Source: Clostridia bacterium (lineage in GTDB: Bacteria > Bacillota_A > Clostridia > Oscillospirales > Acutalibacteraceae). From it: a DNA stretch of 8,282 nt. A model generated the notes under the pieces. That model made no database searches. It worked only from the letters and a program-made list of their open reading frames with translations, and was not told the DNA's origin. Positions 3,945-8,282 of the stretch are shown piece after piece. Position numbers and translations under genes: made by a program. The stretch's first letter is position 1. Each line of letters starts with the position of its first letter. The DNA lies in contig JAFVTJ010000004.1 of the NCBI GenBank assembly GCA_017503305.1, forward strand, positions 1 through 8,282. Reading direction: 5' to 3'.

Positions 3945-5401
3945 GTTTTATATAAATCGTAAAACTCTTTAATGCGCTTTTTACGATTTAATATTTCATC
4001 AAATTTAGTTATGTATTCATAGGGATATTTATAATTAAAAATACGTTCAATTTGATTGCCAAAAGGCTCTCTGAGTTTCGTAACAGCCGATGCGCCACAG
4101 GACAAAATTGTGTGGGTTTCGTCCATAATGAAAACGTTGTACAAGCACTCGTAACCCTTCTTTGAATAGCCAACGTTTTCAAGATTACCAACCGTTTTGC
4201 TTTGTCGATACATATAATAAGGCAAAATCTCATTTTTGCTTAAAGTTTCAAGTGCGTAATCGACCATCATACCCGCAGTCTTCCCTGCTTCAAGCTCGGG
4301 CAAGTTGCCGCTTGTAGAAAGGTTTGAAGAGCGCTTCATAGAAAGCGAGTGCACAGTTACACTTTCGGGGTTCATTTCCAAAACCCTGGATAAAGTGACC
4401 TTAAAGCTTTCAAAAGTATCGGTAGGAAGACCTGCAATTAAATCGGTATTAATATTGTCAAAACCTAATTCGCGTGCAAGATTGAACGCTTCAACCGTTT
4501 GACTTGCAGTATGGTTTCTACCAATATGTGAAAGCACGTTATCATTCATAGTTTGGGGGTTAATGCTAATACGTGTAGCGCCCATTTTCTTAATAACCTT
4601 AAGCTTTTCGGGGGTAATAGTATCAGGTCTTCCCGCTTCAACTGTATATTCACGCAAGAAAGATAAATCGAAATTAGACTTAACAGTTTGCATAACAGCA
4701 TCTAGTTGCTCGGCCGAAAGTGTTGTTGGTGTGCCACCGCCAATATAAATTGTTTCAAGCCTTAAGTTTAAAGCCTTTGCAATTTTTGCAGTTTCTTCAA
4801 GTTCTAAGCACAAAAGCTTAACATAGTCAGGAATAAGCTTTTTTGCCATTTGCACCGAATGTGAAACAAAGGAACAGTAAGAGCATCTTGTAGGACAAAA
4901 CGGAACCGAAATATAAAGGCTAAAAGAAGACGGAGTCGAAAGAGCGGTTATATTCCCCTCGCCTTTTCGGGTTTGCTCACATAATGAAAGCTTTTTGGGG
5001 TTAACACGCAAAACGTTCGCAAAATAATCATTAGCAAATTGCGCGCCACGTTCTTTTAAAAGCCTTGAATAAAGCTTGGCGGGTCTAACACCTGTTAATA
5101 TTCCCCATTCAGGAAAATAGCCTGTAGCGGCCGTAAAAGTGTCAAATACCGCAAGCGCCAAAAACAGTTCGCTGTCTTTTTCAAAATCGCCGTTAAGGTC
5201 CTTAATCTCAAGCAAGCTTTCGTAAGTTTTACCGTTTATGAAAAGCCTTGCGTGAGCGCTATTATCCAAAATCTCGGTTAAAAGACAAAAATCACTAACC
5301 TCAGCGGTATCAAAGTATTCAATTTTCTCAAACGGTAGAAAAATTCTAACCAGTTTTTCAATTTCATAACGAAACTGATGATTTATTAAACAAAGTCGCA
5401 T
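3941..5401 (-). CDS. hemZ: HemZ-type radical SAM protein (coproporphyrinogen III dehydrogenase-like)
   Basis: 486 residues, near the roughly 500 of B. subtilis HemZ. The N-terminal part (1-160) is typical of HemZ and ends in GILTGVRPAKL (100-110). A radical SAM barrel follows: YISVPFCPTRCSYCSF (163-178) carries the CxxxCxxC motif with C169, C173 and C176 for the 4Fe-4S cluster; YIGGGTPT (219-226) is the SAM-binding glycine motif; EAGRPDT (255-261) and INPQT (280-284) continue the barrel. PYYMYRQ (394-400) and CGASAVTKL (435-443) belong to the C-terminal HemN-like domain. The fourth cysteine of true HemN (CxxxCxxCxC) is a Phe here (F178), as in HemW-like proteins, so coproporphyrinogen oxidation is not assured. 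No other heme gene is visible. The ATG is 2 bases after the upstream MBL gene, with AGAGG in that gene's end, so the two are probably coupled. Confidence 0.88.
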   Translation of the reverse strand: MRLCLINHQFRYEIEKLVRIFLPFEKIEYFDTAEVSDFCLLTEILDNSAHARLFINGKTYESLLEIKDLNGDFEKDSELFLALAVFDTFTAATGYFPEWGILTGVRPAKLYSRLLKERGAQFANDYFANVLRVNPKKLSLCEQTRKGEGNITALSTPSSFSLYISVPFCPTRCSYCSFVSHSVQMAKKLIPDYVKLLCLELEETAKIAKALNLRLETIYIGGGTPTTLSAEQLDAVMQTVKSNFDLSFLREYTVEAGRPDTITPEKLKVIKKMGATRISINPQTMNDNVLSHIGRNHTASQTVEAFNLARELGFDNINTDLIAGLPTDTFESFKVTLSRVLEMNPESVTVHSLSMKRSSNLSTSGNLPELEAGKTAGMMVDYALETLSKNEILPYYMYRQSKTVGNLENVGYSKKGYECLYNVFIMDETHTILSCGASAVTKLREPFGNQIERIFNYKYPYEYITKFDEILNRKKRIKEFYDLYKT

Positions 5402-5403
5402 TA

Positions 5404-6018
5404 TTAACCTCTTACAAAGGGATTATAAAGTTTTTCTTCTGCAATTGTGGTTTCAGGCCCGTGACCCGATAGAACAATCGTGTCTTCATCAAGGGTATAG
5501 AGTTTTTCAATAGAAGCCTTAAGCTGTGAAAAATTGCCATTTGGAAAATCGGTACGTCCGATGCTTCTGCAAAAGAGTGTATCGCCCGAAAAAAGATATT
5601 CACCAATTAAAAAGCAAAGGCCGCCGGTAGTATGACCCGGTGTTTTAATAATTTTGAAGGTTAGATCTCCTACCGAAATCTCATCCTCAAGATCAATCAA
5701 AATGTCCGCCTCAAAGGGTGGCAAGGCCTCGCCAAATTGCGCCGAGAGATTTAAATTTGGGTCTAATAAAAATTGGCTATCCTCTTTGCTTATAGCAATT
5801 TTTGTGTTTGTGGCTTCGCGCAAAGCCTTAGCACCACCAATGTGATCAAAATGGCCGTGTGTTAATAAAATAAGGCGTTGCTTATCCTTGTTTTGCTTCA
5901 AAAAATCAAGGGTAATATTCGAATCAAAGCCTGGGTCTATAATCACAGCGGCTTTTGTGGTTGATATTAAATAGCAATTAGACTGTAAAGCACCTAAAAC
6001 AAGGGTTTTAATTTCCAT
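5404..6018 (-). CDS. Metallo-beta-lactamase-fold hydrolase, glyoxalase II (hydroxyacylglutathione hydrolase)-like
   Basis: 204 residues, the short form usual in Firmicutes (YqgX/YcbL type), lacking the C-terminal helical domain of classical glyoxalase II. It is a soluble dinuclear-metal hydrolase. The metal ligands are complete: THGHFDH (53-59, giving H54, H56, D58, H59), H129 in TPGHTTGG (126-133), D146 in FSGDTLF (143-149), and H186 in LSGHGPET (183-190). GRTDFP (154-159) is also typical. Members hydrolyse thioesters such as lactoylglutathione or analogues with other thiols; the physiological substrate here is unknown. The start overlaps the end of dtd by 11 bases, with GGAGA 4-5 bases before the ATG, and the gene runs into hemZ after 2 bases. 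The rel-dtd-MBL-hemZ order is common in Clostridia, which fits one operon. Confidence 0.88.
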   Translation of the reverse strand: MEIKTLVLGALQSNCYLISTTKAAVIIDPGFDSNITLDFLKQNKDKQRLILLTHGHFDHIGGAKALREATNTKIAISKEDSQFLLDPNLNLSAQFGEALPPFEADILIDLEDEISVGDLTFKIIKTPGHTTGGLCFLIGEYLFSGDTLFCRSIGRTDFPNGNFSQLKASIEKLYTLDEDTIVLSGHGPETTIAEEKLYNPFVRG

Positions 6019-6472
6019 TTTTTCTCCAAATCTCAGTATCGTATAAAATAGTTACAGGTCCATCATTAGTAAGGCTTACCTTCATATCAGCACCAAAAAT
6101 GCCTTTGGCAACACTTTTAACACCGAGGGACTGCAGTTTTTCACAAAAGATATCATAATATTCCTCAGCTAATTTCGGCTCTAACGCCATACTAAAGGAT
6201 GGGCGGTTACCCTTTTTAACGTCAGCAGCAAGAGTGAATTGTGAAATCACAAGCGCTTCTCCATCGATATCAAGTATTGACTTATTCATTTTATCATTTT
6301 CGTCCGAAAATACACGAAGATTGACGGTTTTTTGCGCTAAGACGTCAATGTCGGCTGGAGTATCACCATCAACCGCGCCGAATAAAATCATATAACCTTT
6401 ATTGCAGCTGCCAACAATTTTTCCGTCAACCGAAACGGATGCTTCTGACACTCTTTGAATGACCGCTTTCAT
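6008..6472 (-). CDS. dtd: D-aminoacyl-tRNA deacylase
   Basis: 154 residues, against 145-150 usually. Dtd releases D-amino acids (and glycine from tRNA-Ala) from mischarged tRNAs, a proofreading step in the cytoplasm; it works as a homodimer. The whole family pattern is visible: MKAVIQRVSEASVSVDG (1-17), ISQFTLAAD (76-84) with the SQxT active-site motif, KGNRPSF (87-93), GIFGADM (124-130) and TNDGPVTILYDT (135-146), whose Gly138-Pro139 forms the cross-subunit gate that excludes L-amino acids. The ATG shares one base with the rel stop (TAATG), with AAAGGA (6483-6488) inside rel as ribosome-binding site, so the gene is translationally coupled to rel. Its end overlaps the MBL gene by 11 bases. 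The rel-dtd pairing is widespread in Firmicutes. Confidence 0.96.
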   Translation of the reverse strand: MKAVIQRVSEASVSVDGKIVGSCNKGYMILFGAVDGDTPADIDVLAQKTVNLRVFSDENDKMNKSILDIDGEALVISQFTLAADVKKGNRPSFSMALEPKLAEEYYDIFCEKLQSLGVKSVAKGIFGADMKVSLTNDGPVTILYDTEIWRKNGN

Positions 6473-8282
6473 TACTGATTTATCCTTTCAACGTTAAATA
6501 TTTTCGGTACCTTTTCAACACGGTTTATAATACTTCTTAAATGTTCAACGCTTTCTGCACTGATTGTCATAATAATAATAGCGTTGCCATCCTTGGTTTT
6601 ACGTGCGCTAATGCTATGAATCGGAACATGCATATTATTAAGGGCATTCATAACCTCGATTAAAATACCGTCGCGGTCAATAGCAACCGCTTTAAGAGTT
6701 GAGGTAAAGCCTTCAACCTTATTGCCGTGCCAATGGGCAGTTATCCAACGGTCAGGCTCACTTGCCGCACTAATATCAACAGGCACGTTATTACAGTCGC
6801 GCTTGTGTATTGAAACACCGTGTCCACGAGTAATAAAACCAATAATATCATCACCCGGCAAGGGGTTGCAGCATCTTGAAAGCTTAATTAAGCAGTTATC
6901 AATGCCTTCAACAATAACGCCATCGGTGGATTTGCTTTGCTTTGGTGGTGTAAGTGGCATTGCAGTAACAGGTTTTGCCGCGGCATTTTTCTTGTTGTAA
7001 TCTTCCTTAATACGCGGCAGTACCTTTGATAATAAAATACCACCATAACCGATAGCGGCGTAAAATTCCTCAGCGTTGGCATAACGATATTTTTTCGCCA
7101 ATTCTTCGGTATATTCATCGAGCTCTTCTTCACTGAAATTAATATTGTTACGGCGAAGCTCTTTTTCGTAGTCACTTTTACCCGATACAATATTTTCGGC
7201 TCGTTTTTCCTTTTTAAACCAGGAACGAATTTTAGCCTTAGCCGAAGAAGTAACGGCTATATTAAGCCAATCGCGGCTAGGTCCGTGGTTAGCCGAATTT
7301 GTAGTTAAAATTTCAATAACCTCACCTGTTTTAATTAGGTGGTTTATTGGAACAATTTTACCATCAACCTTGGCGCCAACCATTCTTGTACCAACAGCCG
7401 AGTGTATAGCAAACGCAAAGTCAACAACGGTTGCACCATCGGGCAGGTTAATAACATCGCCCTTAGGTGTTACGGCAAAAACGTCCTCTTCGGCTAAGTC
7501 AACCTTAATGGTGCGAATAATGTCCGCAGCGTCGCTTGTATCGTCTTGAGTATCAATAAGCTGGCGAATCCATTCAAGACGCTTTTCCATTTTCTGATTG
7601 TTTTCGGTAATACCCTCTTTATATTTCCAGTGCGCCGCGATACCAAATTCAGCAGTGTGGTGCATTTCAAAGGTTCTGATTTGAATTTCAAAAGGAATAC
7701 CCGCACGGCTGATAACTGTGGTATGCAAGGACTGATACATATTAGGCTTTGGTGTTGAAATGTAGTCCTTAAATCTGTTTGGAATAGGTCTAAACATATC
7801 GTGCATTAAGCCTAAAATATTATAGCAGTCGGCAACAGTGTCGGTAATAATACGTATTGCATAAATATCGTAAATTTCATCAAAAGTTCTGCCCTGAGCA
7901 TACATTTTACGATAGATACCGTGAATTGACTTAACACGACCTTGGAAAGACAAGGTAACGTTGGGAATTGTCTCGCGCAATCTTTCCTCAATACGACCCT
8001 TAATTTCGTTTAAAATTTGTTCACGATGATTTTTACGGTGCTTAAGTAGTTCTTCAATTTCCTTATAAGCAATAGGGTCAAGATGCTTAATCGCAAGGTC
8101 TTCTAACTCTTCCTTAACCGGTCTAATACCAAGACGGTGTGCAATTGGTGCATAAATTTCAAGTGTTTCAAGCGAAACGTCACGTTGCTTTTGCGGATAC
8201 ATAGCATCAATTGTTCGCATATTGTGAAGACGGTCGGCAAGCTTGATAATTATTACACGAACGTCTTTGCCCATTGCAATAA
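6472..8282 (-). CDS. rel: Bifunctional (p)ppGpp synthetase/hydrolase Rel (N-terminus outside the window)
   Basis: Partial: 602 codons are visible and the frame is open at the right edge, so about 130 N-terminal residues, most of the HD hydrolase domain, are missing. Numbering from the ATG at 8274, which is internal: IIIKLADRLHNMRT (8-21) is the end of the HD domain; GRVKSIHGIYRKM (112-124), YDIYAIRI (135-142), YQSLHTTV (180-187), EIQIRT (196-201) and AEFGIAAHW (208-216) form the synthetase domain; RFKD (167-170) is the RxKD signature of bifunctional Rel, rather than ExDD of monofunctional RelA. TGS spans about 267-324, then a helical region, the Cys-rich LSRCCNPLPGDDIIG segment (465-479) and a C-terminal ACT domain (about 525-600). 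The enzyme makes and degrades the stringent-response alarmone on ribosomes with uncharged tRNA. It heads, or lies early in, the dtd-MBL-hemZ operon. I see no frameshift. Confidence 0.96.
   Translation of the reverse strand, partial: IAMGKDVRVIIIKLADRLHNMRTIDAMYPQKQRDVSLETLEIYAPIAHRLGIRPVKEELEDLAIKHLDPIAYKEIEELLKHRKNHREQILNEIKGRIEERLRETIPNVTLSFQGRVKSIHGIYRKMYAQGRTFDEIYDIYAIRIITDTVADCYNILGLMHDMFRPIPNRFKDYISTPKPNMYQSLHTTVISRAGIPFEIQIRTFEMHHTAEFGIAAHWKYKEGITENNQKMEKRLEWIRQLIDTQDDTSDAADIIRTIKVDLAEEDVFAVTPKGDVINLPDGATVVDFAFAIHSAVGTRMVGAKVDGKIVPINHLIKTGEVIEILTTNSANHGPSRDWLNIAVTSSAKAKIRSWFKKEKRAENIVSGKSDYEKELRRNNINFSEEELDEYTEELAKKYRYANAEEFYAAIGYGGILLSKVLPRIKEDYNKKNAAAKPVTAMPLTPPKQSKSTDGVIVEGIDNCLIKLSRCCNPLPGDDIIGFITRGHGVSIHKRDCNNVPVDISAASEPDRWITAHWHGNKVEGFTSTLKAVAIDRDGILIEVMNALNNMHVPIHSISARKTKDGNAIIIMTISAESVEHLRSIINRVEKVPKIFNVERINQ

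Noticed and set aside
4009..4748. Nested and antisense open frames within hemZ
   Set aside because: They lie wholly inside a gene with intact radical SAM motifs and have no recognisable features or start signals.
6722..7758. Open frames in other frames of rel, on both strands
   Set aside because: The rel frame is intact over the whole stretch with all domain motifs, so these are shadows.

Overview
The window looks like an ordinary chromosomal segment of an AT-rich, low-GC Gram-positive endospore-former, most likely a clostridial-class Firmicute; Oscillospirales/Ruminococcaceae-like is my guess from protein texture and is not proven. The grounds are a YabP/YabQ sporulation pair, an RqcP-type S4 protein, a SpoVB/YabM-type flippase, a Rel with the bifunctional RFKD signature, and a HemZ-type radical SAM protein. 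All eleven genes, two of them cut by the window edges, lie on the minus strand, so transcription runs from high to low coordinates. I found no mobile element, tRNA, rRNA or CRISPR array, and no convincing plus-strand gene.

In transcription order, the first block (8282 to 3941) is a tightly packed housekeeping operon: rel (its N-terminus lies outside the window), dtd, a metallo-beta-lactamase-fold hydrolase of the glyoxalase II type, and hemZ. Junctions are a 1-base stop/start overlap, an 11-base overlap and a 2-base gap, which suggests translational coupling. A sigma-A-like promoter whose -35 box contains the hemZ stop codon then starts a short unit: a 122-residue coiled-coil plus zinc-ribbon protein of unknown function. 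It ends in a terminator-like hairpin only 15 bases before an MTA/SAH nucleosidase-like gene (mtnN), which overlaps the flippase gene by ATGA.

The second block starts at a strong extended -10 promoter in the 146-base gap after the flippase. It drives HU, followed by rqcP, yabP and yabQ (C-terminus outside the window). In Bacillus subtilis the flippase yabM, mazG, rqcP (yabO), yabP, yabQ and divIC lie together. Here the flippase is followed by HU and no mazG lies between it and rqcP.

Functionally the window mixes stringent-response signalling (Rel), translation quality control (Dtd, RqcP), detoxification or thioester hydrolysis (MBL protein), radical SAM chemistry and SAM by-product cleavage (HemZ, MtnN), envelope precursor export (flippase), nucleoid architecture (HU) and spore cortex/coat formation (YabP, YabQ). 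I do not see a novel defence or mobile system. The most interesting features are regulatory: three hairpins sit directly in front of start codons (mtnN, rqcP, yabP), and the one before yabP has its U-tract touching the ATG and its ribosome-binding site inside the stem.
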